Origin: Elusimicrobiota bacterium
Lineage (GTDB): Bacteria > Elusimicrobiota > Elusimicrobia > UBA1565 > UBA9628
Assembly (NCBI GenBank): GCA_016218545.1
Contig: JACRDQ010000045.1
Location: 1 to 46,588 of the forward strand
DNA: 46,588 nt
Direction of reading: 5' to 3'
The translations under genes were made by a program, and so were the position numbers. The notes beneath the pieces were generated by a model. That model made no database searches, was not told the DNA's origin, and was given only the letters and a program-made list of their open reading frames with translations. Below are positions 28,701 to 35,551 of the stretch, piece by piece (positions within the stretch are counted from its first letter, which is position 1; the number at the start of each line of letters is the position of its first letter).

Positions 28701-28838
28701 CGGCTCAAGGAGCAAGCCGGCCGAGGAAGCCGCGTCCCGGAGCGCCTCGTGCAGGAGCCCGTGCAGGACCTCCGAGACCCCTGCCGCCTGCGCGGGCGCG
28801 GCCGCTGCCAAGGCCAGGCTCAGCAGCATGGCCCTCAT
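25707..28838 (-). CDS. tamB: TamB-like translocation and assembly protein
   Basis: A 1043-residue envelope protein. A short signal or anchor (MRAMLLSLALAAAAPAQA) is followed by long repeats of beta-strands, as in AsmA/TamB lipid-transfer proteins that bridge the periplasm. The C-terminal TamB domain is recognisable: GTARKPRLALSSEPPMEERDIVSLL, then RVGRYLTKDLFMIYEQTTG, ending in a beta-strand with terminal Arg. The ATG at 28838 overlaps the stop of the TamA-like gene (ATGA), which is the usual TamA-TamB order. The frame extends upstream, but the signal sequence and overlap fix this start. It likely helps insert outer-membrane proteins or move phospholipids. Confidence 0.9.
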   Translation of the reverse strand: MRAMLLSLALAAAAPAQAAGVSEVLHGLLHEALRDAASSAGLLLEPGRTSGSPLTELVFEGFSLEGEGFRLSVPRGTLSLDWRQLRKRAVVIRRLGLERPTLTLKADGGRKAKPKAKTSRWTFAVQGVLASDVTVAWGGEPSQRRLIRSLALSYEKERVEVASAVASLGRTTLALNGSFDIPAVSGRAEARLSGEVSGRARVSGSGKAWRASGEGRWRGAAWEARVSLAPGKRWETEAGLKGLKPGQADAAWLDPWGPQTWKLSARGKDWAPGKALADASLRGVPARGPALAATARLEAGTASWTVRLSSAGFSGELAGKAELGTGRLSASLQAEAAPQALSGLAAVEHGRVFVRASSSGTLKAPEWQAQAGAERVVAADWLVRSATAQVSGLGLGVSSASLTLAGAGRRAGPGVLERLDFSVNRRQGSYETALDAVVAGTTVAARGFAERTDGVARTKWERLDIMTDPAWNAEPFELEAGPGLLKVRSLRLRAGPARVSLDAFRSQGRWERLALDVSGVALGKWAALAGLNLPLQGTAALHAEAAGEGSLSGRATLEIPDASIGGVGPGPLRGRAELEGGVLRVTHLGWEPAFASVTVRGRLEVDEKLKPGDFEAGLTVSDMGQGMDLSVDAFKVEGLKVVCDAGVSRRKGVVKASGQAELEARSAAWPAAGLSLEDIAMQLKPEGEALVVERASATSSGKTLELAGRVGLKGPDLRLKAERLVLAPREGFRSEAELELSLSGPWLSPKLAGRVDLEGLAYSPERPKSWWRRLLPVDWLPKKKEPEPAAAPPAGEFLPRGWAADVKVSFPRNVWYKRGALSVEVRGELVLKRERHEPLRILGEAEAVRGNASFLGRAFQVEEGRLSFAGEVPLDPGLEAAALHVDERTRTKVRLRLSGTARKPRLALSSEPPMEERDIVSLLVAGRPFEKAEPGKRTEDDAARSAAEQLLASYAARGVRETILSPLELDVFQVRLKGGRAAELRVGRYLTKDLFMIYEQTTGSSAQTRLKAEYAISPNWSVEGSRDSLGHGVLDLTFKIGLR

Positions 28839-30358
28839 CAGAAGGCCTCCCCGAGGCTCAGATGCAGCCGCCAGAGATCCGCGTCCCCTGGATCCGGGTT
28901 GAGCTTGTAGCCGAAGTCGGCGCGGAACGGGCCCACGGGCGTCCTCACCCTCAGGCCCAGCCCGCTGCCCCACTTCCAGCGGGAGGGCTCCACGAAGTTC
29001 AGGCGCTGCCCCACCTGGCCGCCGTCCACGAAGGCCGCGGCCGTGAAGCGCCAGAACAGCGGGAGCCTGAGCTCCGCGCTCGCGCCGAGCTGGATGTCCC
29101 CTCCCAGGGGAGAGCCCAGGGCGTTGAAAGGGCCGATGTGCCGCTCGCGATAGCCGCGCACCGAGGACGCGCCTCCGGTGAAGAAACGCTCGTAGACCGG
29201 GATCTCCACGGTCCTGCCCGTGGGCTTGAGCGCTCCGGCGCGCACGCGCCCCGCGGCCAGCAGGGAGCGCCACAGCCTGTGATAGAGGGAGCCGTCGAGC
29301 GCGGCCCTGAGGAAGTGGACGTTGCCGCCGAAGAACCCGCCGGTGCGCTCGAGCAGCAGGGCCGAGCGGGTCCCGCGCGATGGAAAGAAGATGTCGTCGG
29401 CGGTGTCGCGCTCCAGGCCCAGGCCCACGGTGCCCGAGACCGTCTCATCGGGCGTGGTCTCCAGGATGTCGGGGTCCACATGGAAGGCCACGGTGCGCGA
29501 GACCCGGTAGTGCGCCGCGGCCTGCAAGTCGAAACCCAGGTCCCTGGAGAGGCTCACGCGGCCCTGGCTCTGCTCGATATCGTAGCCCGCGCGGTCCTCC
29601 CTCCTCCAGGAGCCGCGCAGCCGCGCCTCGGTCTCGGTGGCGAAAAGCCTGCGGTTGACGAACTCGCCGCGGAACTCGAGCCAGATCGCGGAGAGGTCCG
29701 CCGCGGTCTCCGCGAGATAGCCCCGGCCCAGAAGGTTGCGGTGGGTCAGGGTCAGGTTGGCGCGCTGGCGCTCGTCCGAGCCGTAGCCTACGCCCGTCTT
29801 GATCCACTTGGCCCTGCGCTCGCGCACCTCGATGGCGACCTCCACGGTCCGGGCCGCGGTGGTGGAGGTCCGGATCGAGACATCCTCGAAGAGCCTGGAA
29901 TCGTAGAGCCTGCGCTGGGTGTCGAAGAGCTTCTGGGGGCTGAAGAACTCCCCCTCCCCGTAGGCGCGCTCGAGCCTGACCACCCGCTCCCTGACGCGGT
30001 CGAGCCCGCTCACGCGGGTCACGCCGAAGCGGAAGCGCGGGCCCTCGGTCACGGCCGCGGCCCAGGACGAAGACGAGGCGAAGACCTCGGCCCGGGTCGA
30101 GACCGCGACCTCGAGGAATCCCCTGTTGCGGTAGAAGGTCCGCAGGGCCGCGTGCGCGCGCTCGGAGCCCTCCTCGCTCCACGGAGCGTCCTCCTTCCAG
30201 GGCCCCAGCGCCTCCCGGAGGTCGTCGAGGTCCGCGGACTCGCTGCCCTCGATCGCGACGGAGACCAGGGTGGCGCTCGACGCCCCGCCCTCCGAGGCCG
30301 GCGCCCCGGAAGCCGCAAGCGCCAGGAAGGCGCAGGCAAGAAACCCGCTCCGTGACAT
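28838..30358 (-). CDS. tamA: Omp85-family outer-membrane protein (TamA/BamA-like)
   Basis: A 506-residue protein from the ATG at 30358, opening with a signal peptide (MSRSGFLACAFLALAASGAPA). POTRA-like domains occupy about residues 20-190, with YRNRGFLEV and LYDSRLFEDVSIR as family patterns. A 16-strand barrel follows. The lid-loop signature FFTGGASSVRGYRERHIGP, and a final strand ending in LSLGEAF with terminal Phe, mark an Omp85 protein. Being short and directly upstream of tamB makes it TamA-like rather than BamA. A promoter ends 5 nt before the start, so its mRNA may be nearly leaderless. Confidence 0.9.
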   Translation of the reverse strand: MSRSGFLACAFLALAASGAPASEGGASSATLVSVAIEGSESADLDDLREALGPWKEDAPWSEEGSERAHAALRTFYRNRGFLEVAVSTRAEVFASSSSWAAAVTEGPRFRFGVTRVSGLDRVRERVVRLERAYGEGEFFSPQKLFDTQRRLYDSRLFEDVSIRTSTTAARTVEVAIEVRERRAKWIKTGVGYGSDERQRANLTLTHRNLLGRGYLAETAADLSAIWLEFRGEFVNRRLFATETEARLRGSWRREDRAGYDIEQSQGRVSLSRDLGFDLQAAAHYRVSRTVAFHVDPDILETTPDETVSGTVGLGLERDTADDIFFPSRGTRSALLLERTGGFFGGNVHFLRAALDGSLYHRLWRSLLAAGRVRAGALKPTGRTVEIPVYERFFTGGASSVRGYRERHIGPFNALGSPLGGDIQLGASAELRLPLFWRFTAAAFVDGGQVGQRLNFVEPSRWKWGSGLGLRVRTPVGPFRADFGYKLNPDPGDADLWRLHLSLGEAF

Positions 30359-30369
30359 CCCCACGGGAC

Positions 30370-30424
30370 AATCTACCAAACCCGCGTGACGACGTCATGA
30401 CGTTTCACCCGCAATTGGTATCAT
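30370..30424. promoter_or_regulatory. divergent promoters with shared -35 palindrome
   Basis: The palindrome CGTCATGACG (30393-30402) supplies ATGACG as -35 on both strands. To the left (minus) a 17-nt spacer leads to TAGATT (30370-30375) and the tamA start at 30358. To the right (plus) a 16-nt spacer leads to TATCAT (30419-30424) and the caspase gene at 30432. RNA polymerase can use only one side at a time, which would make the two genes compete. Confidence 0.5.
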
Positions 30425-30431
30425 GTTACCC

Positions 30432-31820
30432 ATGCGAATGAAGCTCCTTTCCCTCACGCTCGCGCTGGCCTCCTGCGGGTGCGTGGCACCCCCAAAGCGC
30501 GTGGACCCCTTCGCCAACCTCTCCGCGGGCGGGGGCATCTACCGCGCCCTCGACCTGGCCATGGTGCTCTCGGACAACACCCGCACCGCGGTCACCTACC
30601 TCGACGGCGTCAACGCCAAGATGGGCATGAACCCCTCGGCGCGGTTCGACGCCTCCGGCTTGATGACGGGGTTCACGGCCGCGCTCCAGCAGCACTTCAA
30701 GAGCGTCAGCAAGCTCGAGCGGCTCGAGGACGCAGACCCTGCCAAGCACGACCTCGTGTGCGTTCTCGACGTCTACGCCAAGATCGGGATGATCTCCTTC
30801 GCCCAGACCCAGGTCGAGGGCGGGTGCCATTTCATGCGCCTGGACGGTTCGGAGCTCGCCGCGGTCAAGGGGGAAGGCTTAGCCCGGGTCCCTTATCCCG
30901 CGTTCACGCTGCGGGTCAACGAAGCCGCGGCCGCGGCGCACGCGAAGTTCCTCGAGTCCCTCGCCGCCCAGCCCGCCTTGAAGGAGCTGGCGCAGGCAAA
31001 GCCCCAAGCCCCTCGGGCACAGACGGCCCAGGCCGCGGCGCGAGTCTATGTCTCGGACGTGGACCGGCCCTCCTACAAGGCCGCTGAGAAGCCGGACCGC
31101 TTCGCTTTGGTCGTGGGCATCGAAAAATACGAGAGCCTGCCGTCCGCTGACTTCGCCGAGCGTGACGCCCGCGCGGTCCGCGAGCACCTCCTCGGCCTGG
31201 GCTATCCGGAGCGCAACGTGGTCTTCCTGACCGGCTCCAAGGCCGGCAAGGCGGGCATCCAGAAGTACGTGGAGTCCTGGCTGCCGCGCAACGTCAAGGC
31301 GGGCTCCAGGGTCTTCGTCTATTTCTCCGGGCACGGCGCCCCTGACCCGGTCTCAGGCGAGGCCTTCCTGGTGCCGTGGGACGGGGACCCGAAGTTCCTC
31401 GAGGACACGGGCTATCCCATCAAGAGGCTCTACTCCAAGCTCGGAGACCTCAAGGCCAAGGAGGTCCTCGTGGCCCTCGACGCGTGCTTCTCCGGCGCCG
31501 GAGGCCGGTCCGTCCTGCCCAAGGGGACCCGCCCCCTGGTCGCCAAGGTGGACGCCGGGCTCGGGGACATGAGCAGGCTCGTGGTCTTTTCGGCCTCCTC
31601 CTCCGAGGAGATCACCGGGGCCGAGGAGGTCCAGGGGCACGGTCTCTTCACCTACCACTTCCTCAAGGGCTTGAACGAGACCCGCGGCAGCACCACGGTC
31701 CAGGGCCTCTACGATTACCTCCGGCCCAAGGTCCAGGACGCGGCCCGCCGCGACAACCGCGACCAGAGCCCCCAGCTCATGCCCGCCTCTCTCGGCGACA
31801 GGGCTCAGTTGGGCTTCTGA
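30432..31820 (+). CDS. caspase-like (peptidase C14) lipoprotein
   Basis: A 462-residue protein from the ATG at 30432. The N-terminus is a lipoprotein signal, with lipobox LASC at about residue 15. It is therefore anchored in the envelope. Residues 20-205 are a domain of unknown type. The C-terminal 250 residues form a caspase-like protease: RFALVVGIEKYES, then VYFSGHG with the catalytic His, and LVALDACFSGAGG with the catalytic Cys. The basic or acidic cleavage preference cannot be told. Its promoter is shared with the tamA-tamB unit. It may act in envelope stress or regulated proteolysis. A role in programmed death is only a possibility. Confidence 0.87.
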   Translation: MRMKLLSLTLALASCGCVAPPKRVDPFANLSAGGGIYRALDLAMVLSDNTRTAVTYLDGVNAKMGMNPSARFDASGLMTGFTAALQQHFKSVSKLERLEDADPAKHDLVCVLDVYAKIGMISFAQTQVEGGCHFMRLDGSELAAVKGEGLARVPYPAFTLRVNEAAAAAHAKFLESLAAQPALKELAQAKPQAPRAQTAQAAARVYVSDVDRPSYKAAEKPDRFALVVGIEKYESLPSADFAERDARAVREHLLGLGYPERNVVFLTGSKAGKAGIQKYVESWLPRNVKAGSRVFVYFSGHGAPDPVSGEAFLVPWDGDPKFLEDTGYPIKRLYSKLGDLKAKEVLVALDACFSGAGGRSVLPKGTRPLVAKVDAGLGDMSRLVVFSASSSEEITGAEEVQGHGLFTYHFLKGLNETRGSTTVQGLYDYLRPKVQDAARRDNRDQSPQLMPASLGDRAQLGF

Positions 31821-31833
31821 GCCTAGCAGGCTT

Positions 31834-32733
31834 CTAGCCCCGGGGGTGGGACTTCTCGTGGGCTCTCTTCAATCCCGAGCGCTCCACGTGCGTGTAGATC
31901 TGCGTGGTGGCGAGGCTGGCGTGGCCCAGGAGCTCCTGCACGGCGCGCAGGTCCGCGCCGTGGGCGAGCATGTGGGTCGCGAAGCTGTGGCGCAGGAGGT
32001 GCGGGTGAAGCGGGGTCTTGATCCCGGCCTTGCGGCCCAGGGCGGAGAGGTCGCGCCAGAACTGCACGCGCGAGAGCTTGGCCCCGGTCCGGCCCACGAA
32101 GAGCTCGGCCGCCGTGGCCTTGCCTGAGAAGCGCCCTGCGCGCATGGCGAGGTAGCAGGAAAGCGCGCGCTTGGCCCGGTCGTGCACGGGCACGAGGCGC
32201 TCCTTGGAACCCTTGCCCAGCACGCGCACCCACCCGTCGGCCAGGTTGACGTACTCGCCCTTGAGGGTCACGAGCTCGGTCACCCGCATGCCCGTGGCGT
32301 AGAGGAGCTCGAGCATGGCCCGCGTGCGGCAGGCGGCGAAGTCGTCGGAGGAGAGGACGCGGAAGAGGGACTCCACCTCGGCCTCGCTCAGGCACTCGGG
32401 CAGGCGGCCGGGGAGCTTGGGCGAGCGCATGACGGCCAGGGGACTCTGGGCCACGCGGCCCTCCGCGGCCTGGAAGGCGTAGAAGGAGCGCAGGGTCTCG
32501 GTCTTGCGGAAGAGCGAGGCCGGAGAGAGCCCCTTCTTGGTCTTGAGCTCCCAGAGGAAGTCGGAGACGTCGTCGGCGGTCGCGGCCAGGGGGGCGCGGC
32601 TCGCCTTCGCGAGGAAGGCGAGCCACTGCCCCAGGTCCGAGGCGTAGGCCGCGACCGTGTTCCGGGACAACCCCCTCTCGAGCGAGAGGGACTTCAGGTA
32701 GTCCGCGGCGAGGCTACTTGGTTCTTCCGGCAA
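31834..32733 (-). CDS. tyrosine recombinase, XerC/XerD family
   Basis: A 299-residue site-specific recombinase with all catalytic residues: R150 (TGMRVTEL), Lys in LGKGSKERLVP (about 174-177), H245 and R248 (HLLRHSFATHM), H271 (LGHASLATTQIY) and nucleophile Y280. The N-terminal SAM-like DNA-binding domain covers about residues 1-100. Length and sequence fit chromosomal dimer resolution recombinases, XerD more than XerC. It overlaps the recA end by 20 nt, so the two may be co-transcribed. It stops 13 bp from the convergent caspase gene. A dif site was not found in the window. Confidence 0.9.
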   Translation of the reverse strand: MPEEPSSLAADYLKSLSLERGLSRNTVAAYASDLGQWLAFLAKASRAPLAATADDVSDFLWELKTKKGLSPASLFRKTETLRSFYAFQAAEGRVAQSPLAVMRSPKLPGRLPECLSEAEVESLFRVLSSDDFAACRTRAMLELLYATGMRVTELVTLKGEYVNLADGWVRVLGKGSKERLVPVHDRAKRALSCYLAMRAGRFSGKATAAELFVGRTGAKLSRVQFWRDLSALGRKAGIKTPLHPHLLRHSFATHMLAHGADLRAVQELLGHASLATTQIYTHVERSGLKRAHEKSHPRG

Positions 32734-33820
32734 CAGCGGAGGTCTTCGCCGGGACCGGCGTCTTGGCCGTGTCCCCGTGCTTGGCCGTCTCGCCGGCCTT
32801 CGCGGCCGCGTCGGCCGGCACCAGGAACTTGTCCCGCAGGGTCTTCTCGATCTCGTTGGCGACCGTCTGGTCGGCCCTCAGGAAGGCCTTGGCGGCCTCC
32901 CGGCCCTGGCCGAGCCGGTTGCCCTTGTAGAGGAACCACGAGCCGGACTTGTCCACGACCTGGCTCTCGACGGCCATGTCGAGCAGGCACCCCTCGCGGG
33001 AAGCGCCGAACCCGTGCACGGTCTCGAACTCGGCGGTCCGGTACGGCGGGGCCACCTTGTTCTTGACGACCTTCACCCGGATGCGGGCGCCCACCACGAC
33101 GTCGCCCTCCTTGATGTTCTCGATGCGCCGGATGTCGAGCCGCTGGGTGGCGTAGAACTTGAGCGCGAGACCCCCGGTGGTGGTCTCGGGGTTGCCGAAC
33201 ATGACGCCGATCTTGAGCCGGATCTGGTTGATGAAGATGAGGCAGGTCTTCGAGCGCGAGATCGACGAGGTGAGCTTGCGCAGGGCCTGGCTCATGAGCC
33301 TGGCCTGCAAGCCCACGTGGCTGTCCCCCATCTCGCCTTCGATCTCCGCGCGAGGCACGAGGGCGGCCACCGAGTCGACCACGACCACGTCCAGCGCGCT
33401 CGAGCGCACCAGGCGCTCGGTGATCTCGAGGGCCTCCTCGCCCGAGTCGGGCTGGGCGATGAGCAGGTTCTCGACGTCCACGCCGAGCTTTTTCGCGTAG
33501 TCGGGGTCCATGGCGTGCTCGGCGTCGATGTAGGCGGCCGCGCCCCCGAGCTTCTGGGCTTGCGCTGCGATCTGCAGAGCCAGGGTGGTCTTGCCCGAGG
33601 CCTCGGGCCCGTAGATCTCCACGATCCGGCCGCGGGGAACGCCGCCCACGCCCAGCGCCAGGTCCAGGGACAGGACCCCGGTCGGGATGGCCTCGACCCT
33701 GATCTTGGCTGCGCGGTCGCCCAGCTTCATGATGGCTTCCCGGCCGAAGGACTTCTCGATGCCGGCCAGCGCCAGCTCCAAAGCCTTGCCTTTCGCGGTC
33801 GTCTCGGTGTGCGTGGTCAT
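32714..33820 (-). CDS. recA: RecA recombinase
   Basis: A 368-residue DNA strand-exchange protein. Walker A GPEASGKTT is near residues 71-79. The conserved VVVDSVAALVPRAEIEGEMGDSHVGLQARLMSQALRK block and the FINQIRLKIGVMFGNPETTTGG loop are intact. The C-terminus is an Ala/Lys/Thr-rich tail. An AAAGGAG ribosome-binding site lies just upstream. No LexA box of either common type is visible in the 55-nt leader, so SOS control is not shown. The xerD gene follows with overlap. Confidence 0.98.
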   Translation of the reverse strand: MTTHTETTAKGKALELALAGIEKSFGREAIMKLGDRAAKIRVEAIPTGVLSLDLALGVGGVPRGRIVEIYGPEASGKTTLALQIAAQAQKLGGAAAYIDAEHAMDPDYAKKLGVDVENLLIAQPDSGEEALEITERLVRSSALDVVVVDSVAALVPRAEIEGEMGDSHVGLQARLMSQALRKLTSSISRSKTCLIFINQIRLKIGVMFGNPETTTGGLALKFYATQRLDIRRIENIKEGDVVVGARIRVKVVKNKVAPPYRTAEFETVHGFGASREGCLLDMAVESQVVDKSGSWFLYKGNRLGQGREAAKAFLRADQTVANEIEKTLRDKFLVPADAAAKAGETAKHGDTAKTPVPAKTSAVAGRTK

Positions 33821-33856
33821 GGACTCTCCTTTGCTTGCGTCGGCGTTCTTGCCGCT

Positions 33857-33862
33857 ATTCTA
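33857..33862 (-). promoter_or_regulatory. -10 box for recA
   Basis: TAGAAT on the minus strand lies 37 nt upstream of the recA ATG. The -35 is not clear. An AAAGGAG ribosome-binding site lies just before the ATG, so this transcript has a regular leader, unlike the leaderless genes nearby. Confidence 0.45.
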
Positions 33863-33875
33863 TCAAATATCGGCC

Positions 33876-34412
33876 CTACTCCCCTTTGCGGTGCAGCAGG
33901 TCCGCGGACAGCAGCTGCAGCGTCGTGCGCATCTCCACCACCTTGCGCCGGCCCCTGAGCACCGGCACGTCGGTGTAGAAGACCCGCAGGACCCGCTCGC
34001 CGTCGCTCCAGTAGAACTTCCCTGTCTCGGACTTCTTCGGTTCCCCGTAGATCAGGGCCAGCTCCTGGGCCAGGCTGTCCGGCGTGGTCTCGCTGCTGTA
34101 GGCGGCGCTATAGACGAGCTGGATCTCCACCACCCGGTCGCCGCGCATGCCCACCCACAGCAGGTCCACCTCCTGGGGGAAGTTCTTCGCGGACACTCCC
34201 TGTACTTTAATACGAGTGACCCCCCCTTTTGGTTCCCTGTAGGAGGGCCATTCCCGAGTCGGAGGGTAGATCCTCTTGACCGTCTCGAGGCTGTCGTTGA
34301 GGTAGAGATGGGCGAGGTACTTCTGGATGACGACCGGCTCCTCGTCGTCGGCCGCAGCCGGCAGGACGACGGGCAAGGAGACAAGGACCGCCGACAGGAG
34401 GACGGCCAGCAT
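33876..34412 (-). CDS. secreted protein of unknown function
   Basis: A 178-residue protein with an N-terminal signal peptide (MLAVLLSAVLVSLPVVLPAAA, then DDEE). The mature part has a beta-rich pattern (YLNDSLETVKRIYPP, VDLLWVGMRGDRVVEIQLVYS, GKFYWSDGERVLRVFYTD). It resembles small periplasmic proteins that track a SmpA/OmlA-like or DUF-type fold, but I do not recognise it. Its start overlaps the stop of the serine hydrolase (TGATG), so they are co-translated. Location is probably periplasm. Confidence 0.7.
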   Translation of the reverse strand: MLAVLLSAVLVSLPVVLPAAADDEEPVVIQKYLAHLYLNDSLETVKRIYPPTREWPSYREPKGGVTRIKVQGVSAKNFPQEVDLLWVGMRGDRVVEIQLVYSAAYSSETTPDSLAQELALIYGEPKKSETGKFYWSDGERVLRVFYTDVPVLRGRRKVVEMRTTLQLLSADLLHRKGE

Positions 34413-35545
34413 CAGCGCACCACCAGGGGGCCGCGGCGGGAGGAGGACCCGGCCACCAGATGGCCCCGGGCGTCGTAGTACTTGAAGGTCACCTTGCCCA
34501 GCCTGGAGATGAAGTCCTTGGCCGTGCCGTAGGACCGGTTGTGCCCGGTCAGCACGGTCAGGGAGTAGTCGCCGTACGGGGTCAGCACGATGGCCACGTC
34601 GTGGCAGGCCTTGCGCAGCAGGCCCGTCTTGTGGGCCAGCTCCCAGCCCCGCGGCAGGCCCTTGGCCAGCCTCGAGCGCGTGGCCCGGCGGTGCTTGAGG
34701 ATGTCCATCATGAGCTCGCTCGATGCGCGGGTGACCATCTCACCCCGGTAGATCCGCTCCATGAGCATGGTCATCTCGCGGGCCGTCGTGTAGTTCTCCC
34801 GGGGGACCCGTCCGCTCTGGATGCTCAAGCCCTCGGGGTTGACCTCGGTGTAGAAGAGCCCGAACTTCGGCAGTTGCGCCTGGACGTAGTCGAGGCCGAT
34901 CGTGTCGAGGAGCATGGCCGTGGCCGTGTTGTCCGACTCGTTGATCATCCGGTAGAGGAGCTCGCGCACCGAGAGCTTCGTCCCGTCCGGGAACCACTTG
35001 ATGGAGCCCGAGCCGCCGGTGCGGTGCTTGCGCCGCAGCACGATCCGGTCGCTCAGCGCCACCCGGCCGTCGTTGATGCTGCTGAAAACGCAGAGCATCA
35101 CCGGGACCTTGATGAGGCTCGCCGAAGGGAAGAGGTCGTCCTGGTGGTACGACCAGACGCTGCCGGTCTGCAGGTCCTTGAGCACGATGGCCACGCGGCC
35201 GCGGTAGGAGGCGGCCAGGCGGAAGAGGTCCTCCGTCATCTTCTCCCACGCCGCGGCCGCAGGGTCCGGCGCCCAGGTCGGAGCCGGGGCGGGGGCCGGA
35301 GGGGGCGGCGGAGCCGGCTCGGGCTCCGGGGCCGGCTCCGCCGCGGCGGCCGGGGCCTCGTCTTCGACCGGCTCGGGGCCGAGCCCGGTCTTGGGACGCG
35401 CGCCCCAGTCCAGGCCGAACCCCAGCGGATAGGCGACGGCCACGGCGAAGAGGACCGCGCCCACCAGGACGTCGGCGGGCCGCACCCCCCGCGGAACCTG
35501 GCGGCTGGGGACGATGCGGCCCGTGATCGCGCCTTTCTCCGACAT
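34412..35545 (-). CDS. membrane-anchored serine hydrolase, class A beta-lactamase fold
   Basis: A 377-residue protein. One N-terminal membrane helix (about residues 24-45) anchors a long Pro/Ala/Glu linker (55-97). The hydrolase domain has SxxK as S143-K146 (SASLIK), SDN at 204-206, a Glu at 250 in the omega-loop position (RENYTTA) and KTG at 306-308 (HKTG). These are the class A beta-lactamase or DD-peptidase motifs. The distinct linker and the poor match around the omega loop leave open a peptidoglycan-modifying role rather than drug resistance. It follows clpC by 6 nt and is probably in the same operon. Confidence 0.85.
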   Translation of the reverse strand: MSEKGAITGRIVPSRQVPRGVRPADVLVGAVLFAVAVAYPLGFGLDWGARPKTGLGPEPVEDEAPAAAAEPAPEPEPAPPPPPAPAPAPTWAPDPAAAAWEKMTEDLFRLAASYRGRVAIVLKDLQTGSVWSYHQDDLFPSASLIKVPVMLCVFSSINDGRVALSDRIVLRRKHRTGGSGSIKWFPDGTKLSVRELLYRMINESDNTATAMLLDTIGLDYVQAQLPKFGLFYTEVNPEGLSIQSGRVPRENYTTAREMTMLMERIYRGEMVTRASSELMMDILKHRRATRSRLAKGLPRGWELAHKTGLLRKACHDVAIVLTPYGDYSLTVLTGHNRSYGTAKDFISRLGKVTFKYYDARGHLVAGSSSRRGPLVVR

Positions 35546-35551
35546 GCCCCT

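Noticed and set aside
33821..33875. LexA box in front of recA
   Set aside because: Neither CTGT-N8-ACAG nor GAAC-N4-GTTC is present.
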